DNA of 64,000 bases from positions 183,697,005 through 183,761,004 of the forward strand of contig RSEF01000001.1 of the NCBI GenBank assembly GCA_003993805.1. The letters run 5' to 3'. The notes beneath the pieces are model-generated. The model had not been told where the DNA came from. It searched no databases and saw only the letters and a list, made by a program, of their open reading frames with translations. A program made the translations under genes and the position numbers. Positions 11,240-21,157 of this stretch are shown here, one piece after another; the stretch's first letter is position 1; every line of letters starts with the position of its first letter. The stretch comes from Himantopus leucocephalus. Its lineage: Eukaryota; Chordata; Aves; Charadriiformes; Recurvirostridae.

Positions 11240-12606
11240 TATTCCTGGAAACTACAGGCTTGTCAGCCTCACCTCAGTGGCTGGGAAGGTGATGAAGCAG
11301 CTAATCCTGCAATTATTTCCAGGCACATTAAGGCCAAGAAAATAGTCAGGAGCCATCAGCATGGATTCACCAAGGGAAAGTCATGCTTGACCAACTTGAT
11401 CACCTTTTATGATGAAATGACTGTCTTGGTGCATGAAGGCAGAGTCGTGGTTATTGTCTGCCTTTAGTGCAGTAAGGCCTTTGACATTGTCTTCCACAAG
11501 ATCCTGATAGAGAAACTTTTGAAGTATGGGCTGGATGAGCAGATTGTTAAGCGGATTGAGAACTGGCTGAATGGATTGGCTTAGAGGGTGGTGGCCAGTG
11601 GAACAAAGTCTAGTTGGAGGCCAGTACAAGTGGTGTACCACAGGGGTCAACACTAGGTCTAGTCTTGTGTAACTTAATTAATGAAATGGATGATGAGGCA
11701 GAATGTACCCTCAGCAAGTTTGCTGATGACATGAAACTGGGACAAGTGACTTGATATGTCAGAGGGTCATCCTGCTATCCAGAGGGATCTCAAAAGGCTG
11801 GAGAAACGGGCTGATAGAAATCTCATGAAGTTCAACAAGAAGAAATGTGAAGTCCTACATATGAGGAGGAACAAACCCAATCACTGATACATGCTGGGGG
11901 CCACCCAGCTGGAAAACAGCTTGGCAGAAAAGGACCTAAGGGTCCTGGTGGACACCAAGTTGAACATCAGCCAGCAGTGTGCCCTTGCCACAAAGAAAGA
12001 TAATGATGTCCTGGGCTGCATTAGGCAAAGTATTTCCAGCAAGCTGAGGGAAGTGATCCTTCCCCTCTGCTGAGCACTGGTGAGGCCACACCTGGAACAC
12101 TGTGTGCAGTTCTGGGCTCCCTAGTACAAGAGGGACATGGACATACTGGAGAAAATCCAACAAAAGGCCACAAAGATGATTAAGGGGATAGATCATCTCT
12201 CATGTGAGGAAAGGTTAAAAAAGCTGGGGCTCTTTAGCCTAGAGAAGAGAAAGCTCAGGGGAAATCTTATTAATATACATTAATACCTGAAAGGAATGTG
12301 CAAAAAAGACAGAGCTAGGCTCTTTTCAATGATGCCCAATGACAGGCTCAGAGGCAATGGGCACAATGGGCACAAACTGAAACACAGGATGTTCCCTCTG
12401 AATGTCAGGAAACACTTTTCGACTGTGAGGGTGACTGACCACTGGCACAGGTTGCCCAGAGAGATTGGGAGTCTCCCTCTTTGGAGATACTCAAGATTTG
12501 TCTTGTTATGGTCCTGGGTAGCCCGCGCCAGGTGTCACTGCTTGAGCAGGGGATTGGATAAGATGACCTCCAGTGGCCCCGTCCAACCTCAACCATTCTG
12601 TGAGTT
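11240..12606 (+). mobile_element. CR1 LINE, long 5'-truncated copy
   Basis: The block begins in ORF2 at the stretch encoding a [16 protein letters not shown] region (gaaactacaggcttgtcagcctcacc split over 11248-11274) and runs through the reverse-transcriptase palm, thumb and C-terminal region. It ends with the CR1 3' signature gtccaacctcaaccattctg at about 12581-12600. At about 1.37 kb it is the longest continuous CR1 in the window. The 5' truncation is normal for CR1. Frameshifts and stops show that it is dead. Confidence 0.9.
11244..12480 (+). pseudogene. CR1 ORF2 reverse-transcriptase remnant
   Basis: Decayed coding DNA for the CR1 ORF2 reverse transcriptase, which in live elements copies CR1 RNA at a nicked target. 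The catalytic motif C reads F-A-D-D at 11719-11730 in frame 1. The downstream thumb region (11891-12073, containing LRVLVDTKLNISQQCALA) and the conserved C-terminal block (NVRKHFSTVRVTDHWHRLPR, 12401-12460) are in frame 2. At least one frameshift therefore separates them, and stops interrupt both, for example TAG in the 11460s and 11580s and TGA at about 12071. No function is expected. Confidence 0.88.
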
Positions 12607-12710
12607 AACTGAAGGTTAATGTACATGTTCTTATGATGAATTTTTCAGGGTATCTCCTGTTTATGGTACAATGTAATAATTTTGTTAATGACTTCAGTGG
12701 TAGAATAAAT

Positions 12711-12742
12711 CATATATATGTGTGTGTGTATATATATGTATG
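12711..12742 (+). repeat. (AT)n(TG)n(TA)n compound dinucleotide repeat
   Basis: Short alternating purine-pyrimidine run catatatatgtgtgtgtgta followed by tatatatgtatg. Confidence 0.85.
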
Positions 12743-13884
12743 TCAGTATGTCATAACACTGCAGATTTAATTTTGGGAAAATCTTGGTGATTTAGCCTGA
12801 AAAGCATATAATGATATTTGATAGAAAAAAATGCAATGTATTGCAACAAAATATAATGGGGTTATTGTGGATCACAAGCTGAACGCACAGGGAAAAAAAT
12901 CACACTCTTGAAAAAAAACCCCTCCTAATATGGTATTGTGATCTATGAATAGCATAATCTCTAAGATACATGAAACAACTGGCTAACAGGCCCAGGACTG
13001 GCAAGTTTTCAACTTGGAATTTTGTCTCATTTTAGTTACCATATGTCTAGGAAATTATGCACCAATTGCAGACAATCTAGAAAAGAATAGAAGTCAAGAA
13101 AAATGCCTAACAATTCATTATGCTAAATTAAAATCAGCAGAAAAGAAAAGTAATTGTGGACTTGCTAAAAACTTTTAAGGATACAAACCAAGAAGTTTCA
13201 GGAATTTATTTAATTAAAACAGTAGTATATTGCAGTACTCACAATAATTTTACTTTAGGTAAAATTAATAAATAACTACTTTGGTTAAAAAATAACTTTT
13301 AATTTTACTTTTATAAATACACAAGAAAATAATTATGGGCTGGAATTACTGGAAAGAAGGCCAAAGAGTCTGACAAGAAGAGAGTCCTCACCTGAAAAGT
13401 GAAGGCACTGGGTCCATGGGACCCCATGGGCATGAATTTTCATTGTGGTTTAAACACAGCTGAAAACTTTTTTGTTTTGAAAACTGCAGAACTGCAAAAC
13501 ATGTTTTGCAGTCACATGTTACTGTCAGCTGTATATGTATCCTAGAAAAGTTTCACACTTTATGTCAGTGTAAGATAGTGTCAATATTTAGCGTGCTAAT
13601 GAGAAGTATATCAAAATATGAAATCCAGATTCCATTAAAGTCATCCAAATCCATGCTCTCCTGAAGTGTGTTTGACTTGAGTAGAGTTGGACTTAATTAC
13701 AGACATTTAATAAGAACTTAGCAAAATTTAAATATGGCTTTGTTGGCCTTTGGTAGTTGGAGCCTTGAAACAGTACAAATATTTGGGATTTCAAGAATAG
13801 CTTGCAACAGGCAGGAGCAGAATCTTTTGTATATATTAGTCCACATGTAATGTAAAAGATTCACACATCCAAACACATATGGTG

Positions 13885-14035
13885 TCAAATAATATAATAA
13901 TTACAATGTTTATATAATATCTATAAATATAATAAATATAATAATGATAAGAAATATAATTAATGTAATATAATACAACTATACACTATAATATAACATA
14001 ACATAAAATGATATGCTATGATACGATATGATAAT
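13885..14035. repeat. AT-rich low-complexity tract (ATA/TAATA)n
   Basis: About 150 bp of irregular ataataat, ataacataacataa and gatatgatatgata-like units. It is an imperfect short-unit repeat without long pure arrays. Confidence 0.75.
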
Positions 14036-17000
14036 GTACCATGTTTGCATAATTCAAATATTCATTTGTTTTTCATTCTCAAACATTTGTGGAAAGATAC
14101 AATAATAATCAATGAAAATATGACCAGTCAAACCATCAACATTCTAGTGTTCACAGAATAAATCTTTCACACATGTGGTACGGTCTTTGTGGGCTTTTGG
14201 AATATTTAAAGCTGGAAAACATTACTTTATATTCTGTATTTTTTTCAGTAAAATCCTTGGGGAAATACTGAAATTTGCTTGTACTTTCCTCAGTTAAACC
14301 ATTAGTAACTTTGGTTTATGTGCCCCCTTTGATCACAGATTCAAGTCCTGTCAGGGCTGACTCATATCACTGATGAACTCAGGATAAACAGCTTGTTATT
14401 CAGTTTTTGTAGGAGGTATCAAAAGTCCCATTCACCTTGCCTTGACACACAAGATTCTGGGACAGTCAGTGTGAAAGTTGCACTTTTGCATAACTGTAAT
14501 TCTGAAGTCTAGAAAATTGTAGACTTACGTTTATGTGATAGTGATACTAATGCACTTTTCTAGTTTGTTTATTATTTCCTTCTTTCTATTGCTCAGTCTT
14601 TCTCAGGAGTCTGCTCCCAACTCATCTCTACTGTATTTTTTTGGGGACAAACCCAAACAACCCCACAAATTTATTGATGTCATTTTATGCTGATCTAGTT
14701 GCTAGAGGATGTCTATTTATCCTGGAAGTGTCTGTAAGCTACCAATATCTCTCTCAGATCATCCTCTCCTCTGGATACTATGCAAAGTACTGCTCTTTAA
14801 GGTGGAAATATTCAACTTCAGCATGGTATCCATTCAGTTATAAAGTCTATATATTCTGAGAATTTCTTTCTTATTATTTGGGAATTACATCTCTCATTCT
14901 TACAGTTTTGTCTGGTTTAGGCAATAACACTGAACATGAAAAATCTTGTAATTATAGGTGTAGTATAGAAGAGACATTTCATGGCTGCTATGGCAGAAAA
15001 GTTGGAAAGATAAACACCATGTTTTAGAGGCTTGATTTAGTCTGAAAATTTTGGAAATGAAACCTTATATAGATGCCTTAGATACAAGTCATTTTTCTGT
15101 CCTACTAAAGAAACTTCTCAGAAGTCTTTCAGAGTTTCTTTCTCATTTATATTCTGTTGCACCCCCTTATTTAGAGTTCCATTATTTTAATTCACCTTTC
15201 AAGCAGAAGTTCAATTGCAAATATATATTCCAGATGCATCTTGTTGACCTTTTCAAGACTCATGAATAGTTGGTGCTGTCAGTCAGTTACACTTTGATGG
15301 TGAAGACAGCCAATCAGTCCTAGAAAATGATACCAGGACAGGGGATCTCAAACTTTATAGGGCAGGGTCTCACCATTAGAAATAGGAATTTCAGTAAAGA
15401 AATCATGCTTCTGTCAACACACAATATGTCTAATTTGTATTCATTTTTCTTTAATAAGTGGTTTGTAGAGGCCTAGTTACAAATAACAGGTACAGTAATT
15501 AGTTCTGAAATACAACCTTTTTCTTTAGCCACCTACCTCAGTACCAGATGCACATTGACCCTTTACAATGCTCATATTCTTGGAAACACTGAGCTAAAGA
15601 AAATAATAGTTGAGGGTTTTCTTTTCCCCTAGCATGACAACTTATGTTTGAACAAGTGTTTGATACAATGAGTTCTCTTGTGATGTCTAAACCTATCAAA
15701 ATAAATTAATGAAGAGGTTTCTGAGCCTGCAAAGACTATTCTTTAAGGAACTACACAGGATTTAGACAAGATTTATTGAAACTTTCATTGGAATGACAGC
15801 TCAACATCCACTTCGAAGTAAGTTCAATTAAATTAGCATTCCATCACAGGATATTAGACTCATGGTGCACAGAGAAATTATAGACTGATATTTACATATA
15901 TTGGAATCCACAAGGGGAACGAAGCATACAGAAAGAGGAGTAAGCAGCAGTAATAATCAAATTAATTTGTTGGTATAACTATGTAGCAAATATAAGGCAA
16001 GCTAAAATAATTTTTATAAGTGGTTCCAGTGAAAAATATATCAACTCATTACTGAAAGATCAAAAATTGCCTTGCTATACTATACTGTTTCCCTTGCTCT
16101 AGGTTTTCTTAGGCTATTGATTTCATGGTAAAAATGAAAAAAAACCACCCACAAAAAACCCCAACCAAAAATCCAACAAAAAACCCAGGAGATGCAGCAA
16201 TATAAAGCTTTCAAGAAAATAAGACACTTCTTACAATGACTTTCCTTTATGTTTTTAGCAAAAAGGAATGAAGCTAAAAAGTGTTTTATGTATTGCATAA
16301 TGATTTCAAAGTCTTAAATAGGATTTGTCTCACCAAGTATAGAGTTCAGATGTGTCTATCCGAGCTTTTCATGCAAGTCTTACTTCACAGTCAAAATCTG
16401 GTTGATATAGTCAGTGGAGTCTAGGGCATGATTCATGTCATTGAAACGCAGACATTAAAATTGTTCAGAATAGCTGCTTCAGAAAAAGTTTTCCTTTCTT
16501 TTTATTCACTGTTAAGAAACATTATGTGACTAAACTGCTTTGGTGACATCTATCTAAAAGGTTTGTTTTCTGGGATGGGACTTGGACATCTGGTTTTATC
16601 CCAGGTTACTATTGCTGGTTTCCTTTTTTTGTGCCTCGATGTTCTTATTTGTGAAAAAGTGTGTCTCATACTGACATTTATTAAACTTTCTAGGGCAGAT
16701 GGATGCGAAGTGCTATAGAATAGTTATTTCATGGATTACTGACTTCTTATTTATGAAAGTGACATTTGGTTTTAAAGGAAAGCATTAGATCTAAGATTAT
16801 AAGGTGTAATATTAAAAGATTACAGAAAACTGAAGTAATCAACAGACTTATTTTCCCATATAGAAGAAACGGAAATGTTAATTCCAGCTCTTTAGTTTCC
16901 TCCTCAAAAGCTCACTCCCCTCCTACCTTTTTTTTACCCTCTCTGTCTGTGTTCCTATAAACCTTGCTCACTCCAAGCATAAAGTTTTAATGGCATAAGC

Positions 17001-17058
17001 AATTTTATCTCATTGTGAAGAATATAATTTACCATTTAACACAAGTTTCTCATAAAGC

Positions 17059-17879
17059 GGTACTTGGTATCTGTGGCAAGGTTTCGGTAGCAAGAGTTTC
17101 TGCAGGGTGGCTTCTGAGAGAAGAGGTGATTTGCTGCTCTGCATTGGACACAGCTGGTTCCAGCCAGCTCTGCAACAGATCCACTGCAGGATATAGTGGA
17201 GCCCATCAGCCACGTCAGTGGCATCTCTGAACCAATTGGAGGAGATTCTCGTGCTTCTGAGAAAACATATTTAAGAAAGAGTAGAAAATGCCAAGTGAGA
17301 GGAACAAGAGGTCAGAGCAGTAGGTGGTGCTCTATGGAGGAGCAGCTTCACTCCCAGAGTGACTGCAGCACTTGGGTAACTCACGCTGGAGCAGAGAAAA
17401 TGAGTAAGAAGGAAGGAACAAGGAAAGAAAAGGCTAAGGAACAAGGAGCAGCAGAAGGAAATCGCTGTGCCATGACCTCAACCTCCTGCACTGCCTGTAG
17501 CCTCACCTAAGGGACAGAGTGTAATCTGCAGTGATAACAAGGGGAGTAGAGGCTGGGAAGGGGAGATGAGGGTGTTTGGAGTGAAGTTAAGTCTAGGAAA
17601 GGGAGGAAAGATGTTTTCCCTAACTGTTTAAATGTGTGTCTTTGTTTCCCAGTATTCGGATTAGTAATTAAATGTTTTAAATGAAGTTAAATTCCCCAAG
17701 TTAAATCCATTTTTGCCCATGAAAGTAACTGGAGAATGGGTTCCTTGCCTTTATGAGTTCTCTTGCTCTTGCTCTTCATGTTTTCTTTCCTGTCCTGCTG
17801 GGCAGGGGAGGGGGGCAGAGAGAAAGAGAATGAGTGGCTGTGTGGGTGCCTGACTGCAAGCCATGGCCAATGCCCTACA
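17059..17879 (+). mobile_element. Old solo LTR, relative of the 18555 LTR
   Basis: The start ggtacttggtatctgtggcaa, followed by gtttcggtagc, matches the layout of the LTR at 18555 (tgtactgggtttgcatgacaa, then gttttggtagc, the first word abridged here). Both also carry a ttccagccagctc/tgccagctggctc block and an ATTTAAGAA promoter-like motif (17268-17276). The R-like purine-rich centre, an ATTAAA at 17667-17672 and an end reading gtgggtgcctgactgcaag...tgccctaca follow in the same order. The terminal TG has decayed to GG and no target duplication is evident, so it is older or of a different subfamily. Glutamate- and lysine-rich frames inside it are by-products of the purine-rich sequence. Confidence 0.72.
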
Positions 17880-18554
17880 AGGGCACACTTAAATTAACCA
17901 AAACATGAGAATCATTCACATCTTTTGGAAATACAGCTGTCGGAAGTAGCTAGCCTTGCAACTCAAGAATGCCTGGGCTAAAATAGAGCCATAGATATTC
18001 TTACTGTTAAGAAATGATCTAGTCAGACTGAAAACTAATTACAAATCAGAATACATTGTCAACAGATAGAATATAAAATATGAAGATTTTTTTGGTGTTT
18101 TCTTTCTTTCCCAGAATAGGTCTCAGAGCTTGCATTTTAGATAGCAGATCATCTGCTTGGTCAGTCGTACACAACAAATAGAAAATTTCTTTCTATTTGT
18201 GGTAATTGACAACTATCAAAACATTTCCTTTAATATTTTTAAATGACTGTTCTTCTCTGTAAATACAGAGGTTTATTTTGCACTGACCTAAGCACCTTAG
18301 CAACTGCCTCACCTTATTATTTTTGTTTCTTGCTCTCTCTGTTACTATAAGAACATATTGGTTTATGAATTAAATCAATTTCTTTCTCACACTGAAGCTA
18401 TTGGCATCCAGACCAGCAGTCTACTTCATCAATATGTATGTACTATAAGAAAGAAGATAACTGAGCATCCTAAATTGTAACAACAGATAGTATTTGTGCC
18501 TGTGATCATTAAGTATTCTATTATGAGATTGCTGGAAGAAATTACCACAAGCCG
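17880..18554. other. Unique spacer between two related LTRs
   Basis: AT-rich sequence with no retroviral internal region, no primer-binding site that I can recognise next to 17879 and no coding frame of note. The flanking LTRs therefore look like separate insertions, not the two ends of one provirus. Confidence 0.55.
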
Positions 18555-19701
18555 TGTACTGGGTTTGCATGACAAGGTTTTGGTAGCAGAAAAGGCTAGA
18601 GGTGTGGATTTTGCAAGAACCTACTAGAAGCTTCCCTCATGTCCTGTAAAGCCAATGCCAGCTGGCTCCAAGAGAGACCTACTGCTGGCAAAGACTGAGC
18701 CCATTAGTGATGGTGGTAGCACCTCTGTGATAACACATTTAAGAAGGGGAAAAAGTTGCTGTGCAACACAGCAATTGAAGCCAAAGACTGGAGTGAGAAC
18801 ATGTAAGAGAAATAATGCTGCAGAAACCAAGGTCAGTGAAGAAGGAGGGGGAGAATGTGCTCTGGGCACCGGAGCAGAGATTCCTCTGCAGCCCGTGGTG
18901 AAGACTATGGTGAGGCAGGCTGTCCCCCTGCAGTCTTTGGAGGTCCACAGTGGAGCAGATATCCACCTGCAGCCATGGACAACTCCATGCTGGAGCAGGT
19001 GGATGTGCCTGAAAGAAGGCTGTGACTCTGTGGGAATCCCACGCTGAAGCAGACTCCTGGCAGGACCTCTGGCCTCATGAAGAGAGGAGCCCGTGCTGGA
19101 GCAGGTTTACTGGCAGGGCTTCTGACCCGGTGGAGGACCAATGCTGGAGCTGTCTGTTCCTGAAGGACTGCACTCTGTGGAAGGGACCCATCCTGGAGCA
19201 GTTCATGAAGGCCCATGGGAAGGACTCATGTAGGAGAAGTTCGTGAAGGACTGCCTCTTGTGAGAGGGACCCCACACTAGAGCAGGGGAAGAGTGTGAGG
19301 AGTCCTGCCCCTGAGGAGGAAGGAGTAGCAGAAACAATGCGTGGTGAACTGACCACAACCCCCATTCCCCATCCCACTGTGCAGCTAATGGGGTGGAGGT
19401 AGAGAAAATCGGGAGTAAAGTTAAGCCTGGGAAGAAGGGTGGATGGGGGGAGGAAGGTGTTTTTAAGATTTAGTTTTTATTTCCCATTATCCTCCTTTGA
19501 TTCGATTGGTAACATATTAAATTAGTTTCCTCAAGTCAAGTCTGTTTTGCCAGTGACAGTACTTGGTGAGTGATCTCTCCCTGTCCTTACCTCGACCCAC
19601 CAGCCTTTCATTATATTTTCACTCCCCTGTCCAGCTGAGGAGGGGAGTGATAGAGCAGCTTTGGTGGGCACCCGGCATCCAGCCAAGGTCGACCTACCAC
19701 A
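18555..19701 (+). mobile_element. Solo LTR, long avian ERV family with internal repeats
   Basis: The element starts TGTACTGGGTTTGCATGAC and ends with gtcgacctaccaca, about 1.15 kb. In order it holds a U3-like region with an ATTTAAGAA motif near 18736-18744, a G-rich central part with a degenerate ~45-bp repeat (18940-19290), and an ATTAAA signal at 19516-19521. A pyrimidine-rich 3' part carries gagtgatctctccctgtcc and cagctgaggaggggagtg. No internal retroviral genes adjoin it. Flanks agccg/ccgct give no clear target duplication. Frames of 60-130 codons on both strands inside it overlap each other and follow the repeat, so they are not genes. Confidence 0.85.
18940..19290 (+). repeat. Degenerate ~45-bp tandem repeat inside the LTR
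   Basis: The core (c)gctggagcag or a close variant recurs with tggagcag-type words at 18951, 18991, 19045, 19097, 19145, 19194, 19231 and 19278. Spacings are 40, 54, 52, 48, 49, 37 and 47 bp. Most cores are preceded by gtgg(a)-(a)gggaccca-like sequence. The array is old and imperfect. Confidence 0.75.
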
Positions 19702-20330
19702 CCGCTATTAAACAACTTACTATTACAACAGAATTTTTGAGTTTATAAAGCTTGTTAATTGATACAGGTCAAAGTTTGTCTTATTTTGGGAGCCATTAAA
19801 AAGTATATGCAGGTTTTGAACTGATCTGTGGTATTAGGACCAGACTTTCCATTCCCAGACTAGCTTCACAATATATTCTAGGACATCATCTCTAAGCCAG
19901 TTTCCATCCTAAAAATGTTTGGAAATTGAATGGTCTATATTATGAACTAGTCAAATTTCCCCTTTTAACAGGAAAATGTAACATCTGCTGATACTTATAT
20001 TTTGGGAATGTGCAATATGAAAAGATAACCTAATAAATTCTTAGTATTCTTAGAATACCTCAGATATATGCAATAGCTTTGTCATGGTGTTTTTCTACTT
20101 CTTCTACATTTCTACTTCTTCTTCATTTTACTTTCTACTTCTTCTTTACAATTATTGAAAATCTTGGGCTATTTTCTATCATCCTGGGAAAGATTAATCA
20201 TATTTATGTGTTGAAAAAATGAAATGAGCAATAACGGAGACCTTATTCCTTTCTTTCACATTGTTTGCACTACATTTAACCTAAAGATGAGGGAACTGAA
20301 GGGAGAAATAGGATCTAAGATATTAAAAAC
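19702..20330. other. Unique AT-rich spacer, no gene seen
   Basis: No retroviral internal sequence follows the LTR end at 19701. The only structure seen is the TTTCTACTTCTTCT repeat at 20092-20145. Confidence 0.55.
20092..20145 (+). repeat. TTTCTACTTCTTCT imperfect tandem repeat
   Basis: The 14-mer occurs at 20092, 20109 and 20132, separated by 3- and 9-bp spacers. It is a small pyrimidine-rich minisatellite. Confidence 0.8.
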
Positions 20331-20466
20331 ATGGAAACATTCAAGGTCAGGCTGGACGGGGCTTTCAGCAACATGATCTAGTTGAAGATGTCCGTGCTCA
20401 TTGCAGGGGAGTTAGACTAGATGACCTTTAAAGGTCCCTTCCAACCCAAACCTTTCTATGAGTCTA
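20331..20466 (+). mobile_element. CR1 LINE 3' end
   Basis: The sequence follows the CR1 terminal region: ttcaaggtcaggctggacgg, ctagttgaagatgtcc, tcattgcaggggagttagac, tagatgacctttaaaggtcc, cttccaacccaaacctttct, atgagtct. The copy is about 136 bp, strongly 5' truncated, with few differences from the usual pattern. Confidence 0.92.
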
Positions 20467-20977
20467 CGAAAAACTAATAATAATCCAGCATAAAATGAAT
20501 ATAAGATCACAAAACATTTTACTGAACTAATGGTAAGAGTTCAGTAAGATATCACAAAGACTATGACATAAAAATACATTGTAAGAGTATATCCTGAACT
20601 GTATTTAAGAGAAATAAACAGTGATCCATTTGCCAATGTCTAAAAGCATCACTTAAGTGCCTGAGCTCCTGCAGGAACTTTAAATTTTAAATCCCTTACT
20701 GAGAGGAATAAAAAAAATGTATCTTCTGGTGAGCTGTGAAAGTTGATATGAGAGGGGTCTGACAAATCCTTTTTTAGGCACTTGCCGTTGTTTGCTAGGC
20801 ATCTATCAGGAAATACCAGAATGGCTGCTGTGAATTCCAGATCTTATTCGGTATACATGGAAAGGAAGTACATAAATCAATGTTGTATATTTTATTACCA
20901 ATCAGGCATCTAACTTCTTATGCCTTATATTGTTGAGTGGCTTAGTGTTTATACAGCTTTTTGAAAGTATAGTTTTT
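20467..20977. other. Unique AT-rich spacer, no gene seen
   Basis: No element or coding frame was recognised between the CR1 tip and the next LTR fragment. Confidence 0.55.
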
Positions 20978-21157
20978 TTAATTTCCGCAAGTAGAGTCTG
21001 TTTTGCCGGTGACGGTACCTGGTGAGTGATCTCTCCCTGTCCTTATCTTGACCCACAAGCCTTTCGTTATATTTTCTCTCCCCTTTCCAGCTGAGGAGGG
21101 GAGTGATAGAGCAGCTTTGGTGGGCATCTGGTGTCCAGCCAAGGTCAACTCACCACA
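20978..21157 (+). mobile_element. LTR 3' fragment, same family as 18555-19701
   Basis: About 180 bp aligns by eye with 19522-19701 at roughly nine bases in ten. Shared words are gtctgttttgcc, ggtgagtgatctctccctgt and cagctgaggaggggagtgat, and it ends aactcaccaca. Only the 3' end of the LTR is present, so this is a truncated copy or the remains of a deletion. Confidence 0.88.

Larger units (their letters stand above)
12607..17058. other. Unique AT-rich DNA with low-complexity patches, no gene seen
   Basis: The stretch contains the (TA/TG) patch at 12711 and the AT-rich tract at 13885. An A/C-rich patch at about 16131-16190 accounts for the glycine- and tryptophan-rich minus-strand frame there. 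Short frames elsewhere show no family features. Confidence 0.5.

Noticed and set aside
17010..17510. Frames including a Lys/Glu-rich 104-codon one
   Set aside because: They lie within the old LTR at 17059-17879, whose centre is purine-rich. No retroviral gene is present.
18655..19377. Several overlapping 70-130-codon frames on both strands
   Set aside because: They lie inside a solo LTR and follow its internal repeat. LTRs of this kind are not protein-coding.
17059..19701. A provirus with two LTRs at 17059 and 18555
   Set aside because: The two LTRs differ too much to be a pair, and the 675-bp spacer has no retroviral interior.
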